A DNA stretch of 64,000 bases from Isoetes taiwanensis. Its lineage: Eukaryota > Streptophyta > Lycopodiopsida > Isoetales > Isoetaceae. A model generated the notes under the pieces. It saw nothing but the letters and a program-made list of their open reading frames with translations. It searched no databases and had not been told where the DNA came from. Positions 11,851 to 22,659 of the stretch are shown piece after piece. The stretch lies in the NCBI GenBank assembly GCA_021234155.1, contig JAJEKV010000097.1, forward strand, positions 3,660,074 through 3,724,073. Reading direction: 5' to 3'. Every line of letters begins with the position of its first letter. The stretch's first letter is position 1. Both the position numbers and the translations under genes were made by a program.

Positions 11851-12689
11851 AAAAAAATTTGTTAAGTGTAAGTTGATTAGAATTGAACATAAGAAAGTTG
11901 AATTGCATAAACATTAAAAAATAGTTTTGTCATGGCAAAGATAAGAAATGGACAGGTTTTCATGTACAAATGGTTGATATATTTACATTGTGGACATAAA
12001 TACAACACACAGAAAATGAGCATGGCCATAATTCATGACCAAAGCTTCAAAATGTCATTAGGAGCCTGATATCTTATGACTATTGCATCATGTCTTCCAG
12101 CCCTTAAAGAGGTGAAGAGATATCCTCTAAAGCGGTCCATGCGGTTTTCTATAGCCGCGTGCCAGCGGCAAACCTTCCATCCTACATGGCACGCATCTTC
12201 GGGACACGTGCCTTCCCCAAGGGTTGTGCAACAAGTGATTTCTTTGCCAATATACATTTCATGGTTGCTTTCGTTCCTCATAATTTTCAATATGCTCAAC
12301 CTTTTCCCAAAGGTCAAAACAACGATAGAGGCGATGTCGGTCCCCAACCCTATGTACTTGCGGCTTGTGTTGGTTTGTATTACCTACGGGTGCAATGAGA
12401 ACTCTATCTCTTAGTTTCTTAATAGTCTTTTTGTGTTTTAGTCCATTCATCTACAAAGCAAATGAAGATCACTTAATTATGTATACACACTCATAATTGT
12501 ACCAATAAGAAAGGCAATAAAAGCAATACTCAAGTGCAATGAACAAAAACTTTGATACATATATTCATAACATTTGAATTTGTACATCGAGTCAAAGTCA
12601 CGTACCAACAATGGGCGGTCGAGAGGCCAATAACATGATGGCGGTTCCTCCATTCCTTTACTCATTATATTGACTAAATTTAGGCAGCG

Positions 12690-13385
12690 TGAGCACCCAA
12701 GTTCTTTGCCATAGTTTGCCCGGCAAAATCTGTTCCACACCTTTCCGATATGCTATCTCCTGCATTAGTCATTGGATGCTCTTTCACATAAACTATACCA
12801 TCTTCAGCCATTTTGAATCCATTAAGCCATGGAATGAGCTCCATGACAAGCAATCATGTCACCGGCTAATATCGGTGTCCAAGAGAAAGGACATATGTAG
12901 CTTTCTATAGGATTCAAAGTGGATTTGTATCTTTCGTCGTCGATCAATCTGTATGTCCATAGTACTCCCGGGTACTCTTTCCATACCACCGACTAATGGT
13001 TTCACAAACAACCCCTTTTGAGGTTGATATGGTGTTTGTGTGGCGAGAGTCCAACATCACGCTCACGTACGTAAACAAACTTCAACTTTATGGAAAAAGC
13101 ATCACAAATATGTTCCACAATTGGGTGAAGATTTTTAGAAGTGAGTGAAGACCCGGATGGCAACATCAAACCCTTCTCTTACAAATGCTAACAGTGATGC
13201 TAACCACGGCTGCTTGATAAAAAACACGCTTTCCTATATTAAATTGAAGCTCATCTTTACGGATCATTTGGTATCTTGAGTTAATATTTTCATTCTTGTG
13301 CACACTCTTGCCCAACCACGGAATTTAAGTCAAAGATAATGAGCTTTCTCCCTGAATTAGATGATTCACTGTCGGCAAGAAAACA
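12690..13385 (-). pseudogene. FCP1/NIF-type HAD phosphatase domain within the minus-strand gene
   Basis: Reading leftward across three frames: KLIIFDLNSVV (13357-13325, the nucleophile strand of HAD enzymes), VFFIKQPWLASLLAFVREGF (about 13225-13165), SKNLHPIVEHICDAFSI (about 13140-13090), then SVVWKEYPGV (about 12990) and YRLIDDERYKSTLNPIESY (about 12950-12895). This matches the fold order of FCP1 homology (NLI-interacting factor) domains: nucleophile Asp, central helices, then the 'LIDD(S)P.K...NP.N.I' acidic motif and a 'YV..HP' tail (near 12790). FCP1-type enzymes need a DxDx(T/V) loop; here the first Asp is followed by Leu-Asn, as in many plant FCP1-like paralogues, so catalysis is doubtful even in an intact parent. 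Confidence 0.65.
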
Positions 13386-13799
13386 TTTGAGATTCACAAT
13401 TTATAATTACATTTCAGATCACACAATTGAGAAAACACATTGATAATTACACAATTGTTATTTTTTGCAGTGTAAGTGAGACAAATAAATTAATTTTTTC
13501 ATCACTTATTGAGTACAAAAGAAGCTTCGGACATGGCTCATACAAAGCTGTAATTTACAAACAAGTCAAAGAGACTATCTACCACATTGTAGGAACAAGC
13601 TGCTTGTATATTCATCTCGCCTTCTACAATTAATGCCTCCATTAGATGATCCCTCAGGTGACTTGGCATAGGCATCGATGAACCAAGCGGGTGTCATCAT
13701 GCATGGTGCACAAAAATATTAGAGGACTATACCAACAAATAACTAAGAGGAAAATAACATGTTCTACTTACAAAAATGGAGCTTGGTACATTGCATCAA

Positions 13800-14490
13800 C
13801 CACGGCATCTATGAATTTGTGCATGTAAGCCACAATGTACATGCAAGGGTTCTTTGGTACTAGTTTACGGCATTTTAGGGCCGAGAACACGGGGAGCATC
13901 AAAGTTCTTCCTACCATGGCTTAAGCCGGTTGGATCCGAGCATCATGTTATTGATCACAAGCTTATGAAACCCGCAAAATTGCAATGTGAGAATAAATCA
14001 AGCATAAGAAATTGCAATATGAGAATAATCAAATCATAAAAACAAAACGCGAAACTCATACTTATACGGACCAATTTAGCATCCAGGTACATAGCCTTTG
14101 GCCGGAGAGAGAGGATGCGTATACTTGGGCTAGCTATAGATGGAAAAGAGCTTTTCACTGGACCAGCAAGCACAAGTATTGCCAATGCCACATTTGGGCC
14201 TTGCAGAATTGGAACAAATATGTATTGGCATCTTGCAATCAAAATGCCATCCAGCCCTTCCTTTATGTTAGTGTTCTGTGCATCTGCCCTCCCCTTTCTT
14301 GAGGGAATTCACAAAATTCTGGAAGGTGTCCGGTCGAACCATAAAAAACTTGTGTTTCCAATCAGATGGAAGACCGCTACAAAGGTACCTGCACACAAAT
14401 CCAGAATACATATTAATACATAAGATGAGTGACTTAGGGAATGAAATAACATAAATATGTTGAAATGCTAGCCTACCTCCCATAGACATC
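13800..14490 (-). pseudogene. Ulp1-like (C48) protease domain within the minus-strand gene
   Basis: Exons read DVYG|RYLCSGLPSDWKHKFF, then CQYIFVPILQGPNVALAIL, then KAMYLDAKLV, then NPCMYIVAYMHKFIDAV. The order matches Ulp1/SENP-type SUMO proteases: an N-terminal helix region, an 'F(I/V)P(I/V)..HW.L' strand carrying the catalytic His, a 'DS' strand carrying the Asp, and a 'CG.(Y/F)(V/I)..Y' helix carrying the Cys. The Cys-MY motif is recognisable, but the His-Trp pair reads Asn-Val, so the enzyme should be inactive as it stands. The assignment rests on motif order rather than on strong identity. Confidence 0.5.
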
Positions 14491-15599
14491 TACCATCTTA
14501 GAGGTCAAGTCCGACTTCGGTGAGAACTCATCAACATCAATTTGAAAGATAGAGGGTGCAGGCTTAGGAGGACAGTCCCTATAAGGAGTGAATGGAACCA
14601 ACCTTTTCAGTCGGTTCACTAAACTGTACAAGGAAACAACAGCATTAGCAAAAGAATATATCTATTGTAATCAATTGTATATTACTCACCTTGTAAATTC
14701 ATCACCTGCTTCAGCATCTTCTGTGGACTGCTGCACCTTATTTGTTATCACATCAATATTTGCTTGTAGCTCCTCTTCCTCTTCCGGTTCCGACTCAGCA
14801 GGATCAGGATCAGCTTCCTTCACGGCCTGTGATCGTGTCCTATGTACAAAAAAATGTGGTTAATTATCATAAATCTGAGATGTTTAACAAAATTAGTTCA
14901 TCTTGGACATACCTCTTTCTTGGTGGTGGTGGCACTTTTTTGCCTGGAGATTTTCTTTTCGGAGGACATTTTTTTTGTTCTTTGGAGATTTTGCCTGTTT
15001 TTTTCCTCTTGGAGTTACATCACCAGCATTCTTTTGCCTCCTCTTTGGAGTGGACTCAACTACCAACTCAACTTCCTCTTCCCTGGTATCTCCTGGGATA
15101 AAATCTGGATCTGTGTCCTTTGTAGCTTCATAGCAACGGTCCGAAGCGGCACCCCGCGGATGATCTTTGAGACGAAGGTTTGAATCTTTCTTAGGAGCTT
15201 CTCCAATTACTAATTTAGCACTTGGTGATGAAAGTGTTTTACATTTCGCGATCATTGAAGGCTCTGCACCTGCAACTGCTTTAGCTTTCTCAAGTGCCAT
15301 CCTCTCTATTTCCTCAACTTCACTTGGCCATGTTCGAGGAGGCACTATTGCAGATGGTTCTATTACTGGCACTGTAAATGTCATTGGTGAATCTGGAGCT
15401 GGAAGGTTGAGGGTCTACGATTCCATTGCGCTTATGCTCAATAAAATCTATAAAGAGAGTCGTCTGAGATGGCTCAAGAACATCAGCCATTAAAGCTGCT
15501 TCTAGGATAGGAACAGCCTCATCTGCAAACAAACAAATGATCTAAATTTCAATAGACATAAAAGAACATGAAAACAGAACTTAAACAATGAGAAATATC

Positions 15600-15990
15600 T
15601 GGTACATTCTGCTTCAACATGTACATTTCATGTACATAAAATGTACCAAATGTACGTAACTACATTTAACTGTAGCCAAATGTACATGTACATGTTCCTC
15701 AATGTACATAGATGTACCTCAATGCACCCAGATGTACCCAGATGTACCCAGGTAACCAGTTAGGGAATGTAGATCTATATGCACATACTTATGAATCCAT
15801 CTACAGATGCACTCTACAAATAAATGCATGTACATCTATTTGCAGATGTAGACTCCATTAGATACATGTACACCTGATACAACTGCAGTCCATGCTCAAA
15901 AATAAAAGCATCAATAAACAAGCAAATATATGCCTATGTACCTCACATTCTGAGATGTACACTAAAAGTTATACATGTACAAGGAATAGC
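15600..15990. repeat. TGTACAT-rich spacer 3 in the DNA transposon
   Basis: Repeated ATGTACAT, ATGTACCCAG and GATGTAC motifs in a non-coding stretch between two coding blocks of the minus-strand gene, probably an intron. Same motif as the other two spacers. Confidence 0.75.
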
Positions 15991-17505
15991 AATGCCTTCG
16001 AAAGCCATACATGTAGAACTATGTAGATTACAATAACAAATATGAATTAAGAGAAATATAAGTTTAAATTAGTTGAGAAGCAATGCATACCTTTCACTGC
16101 GAGGGAAACCAAGCTTTGAATTCGAATGCCCTCATCCCGGATGCAACCTTTTATGCAATTACGTCTTTCATGGACCAGATAACACAAAAGCGAGAAGAGG
16201 CAATAAGCATCTGCGCATGGAGCTATAGCAACAAACCGGTTTTGCCAAAGCCTTGGCCACAGCAGTACATGAACCAATGTGATGAACTGCTCTATAGAAG
16301 TAGCTCCTCTGAGGGTAGGGCCTGGTCTTGAGAACAATAGGTCCTGCTCTCCCCATGAAATCCAAAATGCGTGAATGCCTTTCTTGGAACCAATTCAATG
16401 CAATTAAGTTTTTCCTTTGCTTGTTCAATTGAGATTTCATGCCTTTCAATTTCTTTAGTTGCTTCACGCAAACCAATTTCTAGCTTAGAAGAGTCTTGCT
16501 CTTTCTCATGTCTATTCATAACCAAGTCTTCCAACTTGTACTTCAACACTCAAGATAACTTGATTTCCGGCATTTTCAAATTCGGATCTCATCTATTTTT
16601 ACGGATCTTCATAGCATATCGTTCTACCCTTAATCCGGTGATGACCTTCAATGCATCCCTCCTTTTTCTTCCGGTGCTTCTACTTCATTCAATAGGTTAG
16701 TTTTCTCCTCCAACCCATGCTTAAGTAAGCTTTACTTTTATTGTGTCAACATCTGATCTAGAATAACCGGGGGCTCTAATATTACTTTGCAAAAAAGATG
16801 TCTGTTTGATATTTGAGGATTTACATTTGTAGGGACCTCTATAATTTCTGAAGTTTTTGGCAAGATCTTTGGCGGTCCTAGCCCGCCCATCAATCAACAA
16901 GCCGTCCCTTCAAGTGAAGAGCAAATGCTCGGCAAAATAGGTAGAAATATAATGTTTGTAACTGTTTCTTGCCATAAACCAATTCATAATATTTAAAAAT
17001 CATCTTTCCATGGATTCTCCTTCCTTGAATCCTCGTCTATTTTTTAGACTTCACCCCATACCTCGTTCATAACCATCTCTAGGTTGGGTATGTGGGCCTC
17101 TGCATGTTTATCACGGAGGTCTTTGGCTTGGATCACATCAGAACCCAAACGTAAACTCCTTGGAGGTAAGATTCCACTGCCGGAAGCACTGACTTCTTGC
17201 TTGGGCTGTGGTGATGAGCAAGCACTGATTTGGGGGCGTTTTGGGGCCATAGCTAGATGAAGAATTCGTGATCGGAATTCAAGCAGAGAAGGCAGGGGTG
17301 GGATAGTGAACAAGAGGCAAACCAAGAAAGAATTTGGTAAAAATTTCAAAATCCGATAATTGTGCGGTTTTAGTGGTGGATAGCCATTAATCATGGCGGT
17401 TACTAGCGGGTCATGATGACCGGTTATGCCAAAAATGTGCATTCGGTACATATGTATATGTACAAAAAGGGCTACATTTATAGACACCCTTTCATGCTTT
17501 TACCC

Positions 17506-17509
17506 CCAA
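17506..17509. repeat. 4 bp target-site duplication CCAA, right copy
   Basis: Directly follows the GCTTTTACCC terminus and matches 8288-8291. Confidence 0.85.
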
Positions 17510-18075
17510 TGGCCAGCACCAAAGAACGTCCACGAGGTCAAAAGTTTCCTCGGCCTAGCAGGGTATTACGAGGAAGTTTGTGAAGAACTTAGCAAAGATA
17601 GCAACCCGATGCCGACTTGGCTTGAAGGCGGAAAAGGTGAAAAATTGGGCAGACCATTGGCTCAAAGAAAGCCCAAGAAGGCTTTGAATTGTTGAAGGAA
17701 AGCCTTAACAAGCTGCCCGATCTTGACCACCGCAAACCCGGAGAAGGACAAATTAGTGGCGGCAGGGCGCATAAGTAAAGATAGCCACAGGTGCGGTGCT
17801 CATGCAAGAAGAAGCGGGTAATAGCGTATGACTCAGGAAGATGAGCGGCCTTGAAAGCAGCGTTGGACCGCCGCGATCAAGAATTGCTTGGGTTGCGAGG
17901 CGTTAAAAATTGGAGGCACTACCTCTTAGGAAGGAAGTTCGGTTGGACCGCGGATCATCGAGAGCCTCAATATGTATTCCGCGCAACCACACCTTAACTT
18001 TGAAGCGTGAAGAGGTGGATAGAGTTTCTCGAAGAGTATGACTTTGATATTATAGTCTACAAGCCGGAAGATTAA
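17510..18075 (+). pseudogene. Ty3/gypsy reverse transcriptase 3' part and RNase H
   Basis: The reading interrupted at 8291 resumes with WPAPKNVHEVKSFLGLAGYY (about 17510-17570), the junction between RT and RNase H in chromoviruses. Downstream pieces in shifting frames give VLMQEE (about 17800), an IAYDS-like block (about 17825) and NWRHYLLGRKFGWTADH (about 17905-17960). These are the usual order of the plant gypsy RNase H region. The arrangement proves that the 9.2 kb DNA transposon landed inside this element. Confidence 0.8.
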
Positions 18076-19077
18076 TGTGGTAGCGGTGCACTTTCAAGGC
18101 ATCCGCCCGACAACTAGAGTGCATTGCAATGCAATTTCCCGGCTCTCCGGCAATTTTAGGAAGATGATTGAAGAAAGCGTTGCCAGCGGATGTGGACTTC
18201 AAAGAAGTATGGGCAAGCTTGTGCAAGGCGAGAAACGAATAAGGAGAGGGAAACCTTCAAAAATTTTAAGAAGGAAGGTAACCTTATACGTACCATAAGA
18301 ACAAGTTGTCGTGCACGAATCATCCGGGTAAGAGAAGTTGATCCTCCACGACACCTACAGCCCAATAATAAACATGCCACGCAGATTAATGAAGACATAC
18401 TTCAAAGTCGTCGCCTTCTACTATTGGCCGGAAATGAAGAAGCGGTGTTCGCCCATCAAGGAATGTCGGCTATGTCGACAAATGAAGAAGCGAAACGACT
18501 TAATTCCAGGTGCATTGGAACCATTATGGCCCGATTATAGCACGCTAAGTGGGAGATTCGTCGACATGGACTTCATAGCGGGGGCTTCCAAGAGCATGTA
18601 AGAGGGAAGGATGCCTTGATGGTGGTCGTGGACAAGTTGTCGAAGATGGCCCATTTTGTGCCTTACGGGACCACGGACACACTATGGATACGGCAAAAGC
18701 TCTTCACCAAAAAAATCTTGGCTCCATGGCATGCCAAGGGAAATTATCTCCGACCCAGAATCCGAAGTTCATCAGTGCCTTTTGGCGGGACCTTTTATCA
18801 TCCCGGACGGATGGGCAAGCGGGCATACCAGCGAAATATTGGAGGATATGCTAAGAAACTATATGCGGAACAAGCAAGGTATGTGGGAGGAATTTATTCA
18901 CTTGGTAGAGTTTGCATACAATAGCACCAAGCAGGAATCATCCCAAATGTCGCCGTTCATGATCAACTACGGCTACCAATGCCTAACTCCAGACACTTTG
19001 CACAACCCTGTGTCAAAAGTAGAAGTTTCGCAGCAAATGTTGGGCGACATGCAACAACTCGTAGAAGAAGTTCGAGG

Positions 19078-19085
19078 GTATCTTC
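19078..19085. repeat. 8 bp target-site duplication GTATCTTC, left copy
   Basis: Matches 19401-19408 exactly and abuts the CAGTGATGACTTTA terminus of the MITE. Confidence 0.9.
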
Positions 19086-19400
19086 CAGTGATGACTTTAA
19101 GGTGTGATATATCGTAAAAATGCTATATTTCACAAATTTTATAAATCTCAATTCGATTGTTTAGTAGGATGCGTTAGCTCAAAAGATTTATAAAATCGCC
19201 AAAAGTTGATAATATTGCATCCTAATTATACTATATTTGCCAAATTAAAGGACATTATATAGTGGGAGATCTTACTTTTTGGTAAGACATCTTAACTCTA
19301 TTCTATTCGTTCCAATAAAAGAAGTTAGAAAAATAGAAAATAATCACCATCATTTCTATGGTTTAGAAATGAGCGAGAGAGGATGATAAAGTCATCATTG
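19086..19400. mobile_element. hAT-type MITE nested in the gypsy integrase
   Basis: The left end is CAGTGATGACTTTA and the right end is its inverse with one change (CAATGATGACTTTA). Perfect 8 bp duplications (GTATCTTC) flank it. A CA(A/G)TG start and an 8 bp duplication are the hallmarks of the hAT superfamily. The 315 bp interior is AT-rich and has no coding capacity. Its removal re-joins the integrase reading. It depends on transposase supplied elsewhere; no hAT transposase is seen in this window. Confidence 0.9.
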
Positions 19401-19408
19401 GTATCTTC
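19401..19408. repeat. 8 bp target-site duplication GTATCTTC, right copy
   Basis: Directly follows the right end of the MITE and matches 19078-19085. Confidence 0.9.
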
Positions 19409-19746
19409 TACTTGACAAGAAGTCGACAAAAGAGCATCGTAGACAAACATCGGACGGTCGAGAGTTCCAAGTTGGAGATGATGTATGGCTCAAGATCAAG
19501 GTAAAGCGGTGAAGCTCCGCGCCGGAAATTGTAAGAAGCTTGCTCCAAGATGGGCCCTTGAATAATCCAAAGAGTGGGTAACCAATCCTACAAGCTAAAA
19601 TTGCCGACACACTTAAGATCCACAAAAGTCTTCCACGTGAGTTTCTTTGAAAAGCACACTCCCAATCGAGATGAAGTCACGGACACTCCGGCGATGTTGG
19701 AAATGAAATGAAGAAGCGAGATAGAAATAGTTCCAGAACTAATTCT

Positions 19747-19870
19747 TGATAAAAGCGTTCAAGAAAACAAGGAGATCGGAGTTTCTCAATACTTGGTCAA
19801 GTGGAAACACTTGCCGGTGGAAAATCGCGACATGGGTACTTAAAAGAGATGCGATAAAAGCGGTACCCAT
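19747..19870 (+). pseudogene. Chromodomain at the integrase C-terminus
   Basis: Reads ILDKSVQENKEIGVSQYLVK then WKHLPVENR in one frame, followed after a frameshift by a TW-like segment. This is the chromodomain signature of plant chromoviruses, which steers integration by binding modified histones. It is the best evidence that the element is a chromovirus rather than an Athila/Tat-type gypsy element. Confidence 0.8.
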
Positions 19871-20782
19871 AGTTTTATGGAGCAATGGGGCGACAAGGTC
19901 ATCTCCAGAAGAAATCCCGGCTCGAGGCATGTCGATTTGTGTAGATTTATAGCTTGCATAGTTAAGTATAATCGCATGCAACCTATGAGGTATGGGTTGC
20001 ATCGCGTTGTTCGAATGATGAGATCACTATGGTGATCTCTAGAGCGTCAGTGTAATGTCAATGTAGGCATGACCAGCGGTTCCGGCAGAAAGTCTACTTT
20101 CTCTACGAAGTAAGAGCGACCTCGAAGATAAGAGGTCATTCAGGAATGCATTGATAGGGAAAGCACCTCTAGCCAATGCCTACGGGGGAGGACACCATCC
20201 TTCAAGCTCCATATCTGAAAGGACTCTATCCTCCCATTTGGGCAACTAAAGGTGTAGGCATGAGCACCATATAGGCATTATAGGGTGCTGTCTCCCGACC
20301 CGCGATGGAAGAAGCATCCTCTTCCTTCTCGAGGATTAGCCATGCATTCATGTAGATAGTTGGGGTGGTTCCCTTATAACCAAATTTATAAATAATTAAA
20401 AATGGTACTAGCATAGTGTTGACTGCTGCGGGCAATAGAGCTCCGGAGGGCTAGGAGGTCGAAACTCACGAAGACTTACAACACAAATTTTGTTGTAATG
20501 TGTTGCAAGGAATGAAGAGTACCTCAGAGAATAATTGTATATATATTGATAAACTAAAACATTATGATAAGTAAAACTAATGGGTAATTGTTGTAATGAC
20601 ATACGAATTGATAAGTATTTGATTGAATAATAGTATAATAATGTTCTAAAAATATTACCTCAAGGTAATCATAATAAATATGTAACTATGATAATAGTAT
20701 ATATAACGTGTATGCATCAAGTTGATTGCGGAGGTTAAGAAGATCCCAAGGTGGGGAGACCCACGATGCTGCGGACAGCATC
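19871..20782. other. 3' untranslated region of the gypsy element
   Basis: No coding sequence is recognised between the chromodomain and the polypurine tract. A second PPT-like stretch (AAGGTGGGGAGA) lies near 20739, about 50 bp before the real one, and may be a local duplication. Confidence 0.5.
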
Positions 20783-20783
20783 A

Positions 20784-20800
20784 ATTTAAGGTGGGGAGAA
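20784..20800 (+). promoter_or_regulatory. Polypurine tract of the gypsy element
   Basis: TTTAAGGTGGGGAGAA lies immediately before TGTGATGTTC, where the 3' LTR begins. AAGGTGGGGAGAATGTGATG is the usual plus-strand priming site and LTR junction of plant chromoviruses. Confidence 0.85.
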
Positions 20801-21540
20801 TGTGATGTTCGATGCGATATCTCGGTCTCAAGGCGTATCTGCGTCTTGCACCATCAGCGTACCGCCATTTCAAACAATGTGTATGCGTAGCGTGTAACCA
20901 AGCAAGAAGCCCTAGGGGCAACTTGCAAGGGTGCTTACACTTAGCAATGTGCACACCTTAAACCTTTAACCCGACAAAGGCAGACCAAGGGTCATGGAAA
21001 CCCTAAACCTAGCGAGCCTATGTAAGGTAACCAAACCCTAATTCTTTCCTTTTAGTCCCACGAACCTTCCGAGCTCGATTTAAGCCCGGAGGAGTCAAAT
21101 GCAACTCCTAGATCTGCCCTTCCCCTAACTCGTCGAATTCTCCTTTCGGTAGCATCCCCAAGCGAGCAGCGATATGGGCCGGATCAAGAGGAGTGAACCC
21201 GAGGGGATCCCGGGTATTTAGTCGATTTAATAGCCTAAACCATATTCCAGCCATCGAACCAATAGGTTTAGCCTATTAAATTACCCTTAGTAGCCAAGCG
21301 GATCCCAGTTGACCTAACTAAAAGAACCTAACTCTATGATATAGATTAATTATTATTCTTTAGTTCTATGATGATGTGATGGGCCGTTGAATTACGTGGA
21401 CTCATTGTATTGGGAAGGGGTAGAGACTTAAAAACTTAGTAGTTGATGCTCTAGCTAGCCTCCTTAGCACCTTGTAGATTAGGCACATTGTGTACAAGAA
21501 CCACACACAGGTTGTGGGTGAAGGGACGGACCATAATTGG
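20801..21540 (+). repeat. 3' LTR of the gypsy element, 3'-truncated
   Basis: Starts TGTGATGTTCGATGCG right after the polypurine tract. The part from 20997 onward matches the 5' LTR at 1-540. Homology stops near 21537, where the sequence changes from GTGAAGGGACGG to unrelated DNA. So either the LTR ends here or, more likely given the longer TATA-bearing stretch at the 5' end, it has been cut by deletion or a later rearrangement. Confidence 0.8.
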
Positions 21541-22650
21541 TTACGAGGGAAGCGAACGGTTTGACCTTGTCATGTTTGAATGGCCCTATCTTTCTTCCAC
21601 GGACTTCAAATTGACATGTGGTTTTTGTTTTTATTTTCCTTATCTAGTTTAGAAAAATATCATGGTAATCAAAAATTTGAAAAAAATCATTTTTGTCGAG
21701 ACCAGTTTGACTTTATGTAAACATGAAGCTTTTGGTACTTGACCCCCAGGTTTGCTAGAGCATAACTTACAAAATTGAGGTATATATAATTTTAGCTATT
21801 TTTCTAATGGACCACGAATGCCATATATAAACTTCTAGGAAGGGGTTCAAATAGATCTTGTACCATTGATTTTTATATGAATTTAAAGGTGAACACTTCA
21901 AATGGACCATTTACGGTCCATCATCCCACCACTATAGTGTTAAAAGCTGGTTCTTCCCGAAATTTTTGGAAATGTTAGGGAGGCTGGTTGATAAAATGTC
22001 TATGAAGGATATTATATTATGGAATACCATGCTGCATGGAGATGGCATAGAGAACTTCGAGACTTTTGGTAAAATGCATGTTGAACCACAAGGAACTAGG
22101 TTTAAGAATCTGATGGGATGGTTTACAACCAAATGTACCAAATGGTGCGATGTATATTTCTCCTCTTTCGGCATGTAGCCATGCTACTTTTGTTGATACT
22201 TGATTTCATTATTTCTTGGTGAAAATGATGTAATGTATATTTCTCCTCTATTTGAATGTTAGCCATGCTACTTTTTGATGAACTATCATATCCCTTGTGG
22301 CTAAAAGGTATATCATGCATCTTGATGATGAAGAGTTGAAAAAACAATCTTATAAACTCGCTCCCATTTAAAATCGGATGATGTGGTGAGGATGCATCTT
22401 TTTTTATGAAAATGTGGATCTTGCTTTTGTTAAATCTACCAAATGAATCAACGCTAATACTATATGAGTTGAGGCTAATGGGGGGCTTCTTCATTTATAG
22501 AAACTCAAAGCATATATCTACGGTGAATATTTATTTCCACTATCATACATAAACACAACTATTTCGGGTAACTAATATTATTTTCTTTTATGCATTTCAA
22601 AACCTTTTTATAAAATGTTTTTTCGGTCCACCGTTTTCAATCATAAGCGG
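21541..22650. other. Intergenic, decayed; short tandem duplication
   Basis: No gene recognised. Two related blocks about 83 bp apart (from 22151 and 22234) share TGTATATTTCTCCTCT and TAGCCATGCTACTTTT, a small degenerate tandem duplication. Confidence 0.5.
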
Positions 22651-22659
22651 GAGATCTAG

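Larger units (their letters stand above)
12033..17250 (-). pseudogene. Transposon-borne gene: coiled coil, Ulp1-like protease, FCP1-like phosphatase
   Basis: The gene reads leftward from an ATG at 17250 (MAPKRPQISACSS). Next come a predicted coiled-coil, Glu/Lys-rich segment (16549-16292) and a basic Pro/Lys-rich block (15532-14920). That block ends in a good splice donor (AG|GTATGT), and an acidic exon (about 14840-14692) is bounded by ACATAG| and |GTGAGT. Then come a Ulp1-like domain (about 14490-13800) and an FCP1/NIF-type domain (about 13385-12690), with a tail to 12033. Consistent GT/AG borders show it was once a spliced gene. Several frameshifts and stops break it. Known plant transposons carry Ulp1-like genes; the addition of a phosphatase-like domain is the unusual part. 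It is not certain that both domains belonged to one mRNA. Its role in transposition is unknown. Confidence 0.6.
8292..17505 (+). mobile_element. 9.2 kb class II transposon, 4 bp TSD, Sola-like (tentative)
   Basis: The ends are inverted copies: GGGTAAAAGCATGAAAGG at 8292 and, reversed, GGGTAAAAGCATGAAAGGG at 17505. They are flanked by CCAA on both sides. The element splits the reverse transcriptase of a gypsy element, whose coding sense resumes exactly after it, so it is a real insertion. Inside are a plus-strand transposase-like pseudogene (about 8610-11690), a minus-strand gene with Ulp1-like and FCP1-like domains (about 17250-12033), and three TGTACAT-rich spacers. A 4 bp duplication is the known hallmark of the Sola superfamily. 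The superfamily name is an inference; the boundaries are seen directly. A short relative with the same ends lies at 38534-38853. Confidence 0.85.
18076..19720 (+). pseudogene. Ty3/gypsy integrase, interrupted by a MITE
   Basis: The zinc-finger end is visible as LHDTYSP...FYYWPEMKK...ECRLCRQMK (about 18336-18490); the second His of the HHCC finger is missing, while the two Cys remain. The core follows: VDMDFIAGASKS (about 18560), MVVVDKLSKMAHFVPY (18616-18663), ISDPESE (about 18750), DGWASGHTSEILEDMLRNY (about 18808-18865) and a LVEFAYNSTKQES...SPFMINYGY segment. The usual 'DGQTE..N' motif with the catalytic Glu is altered here, so the enzyme is dead. A 315 bp hAT MITE splits the C-terminal part at 19086-19400. 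The reading resumes with DGREFQVGDDVWLKIK (about 19450-19500). Confidence 0.85.

Noticed and set aside
14742-15183. Plus-strand hydrophobic frames that look like membrane proteins
   Set aside because: They lie opposite the Lys/Glu-rich exons of the minus-strand gene, which has matching splice signals; the plus frames are composition shadows.
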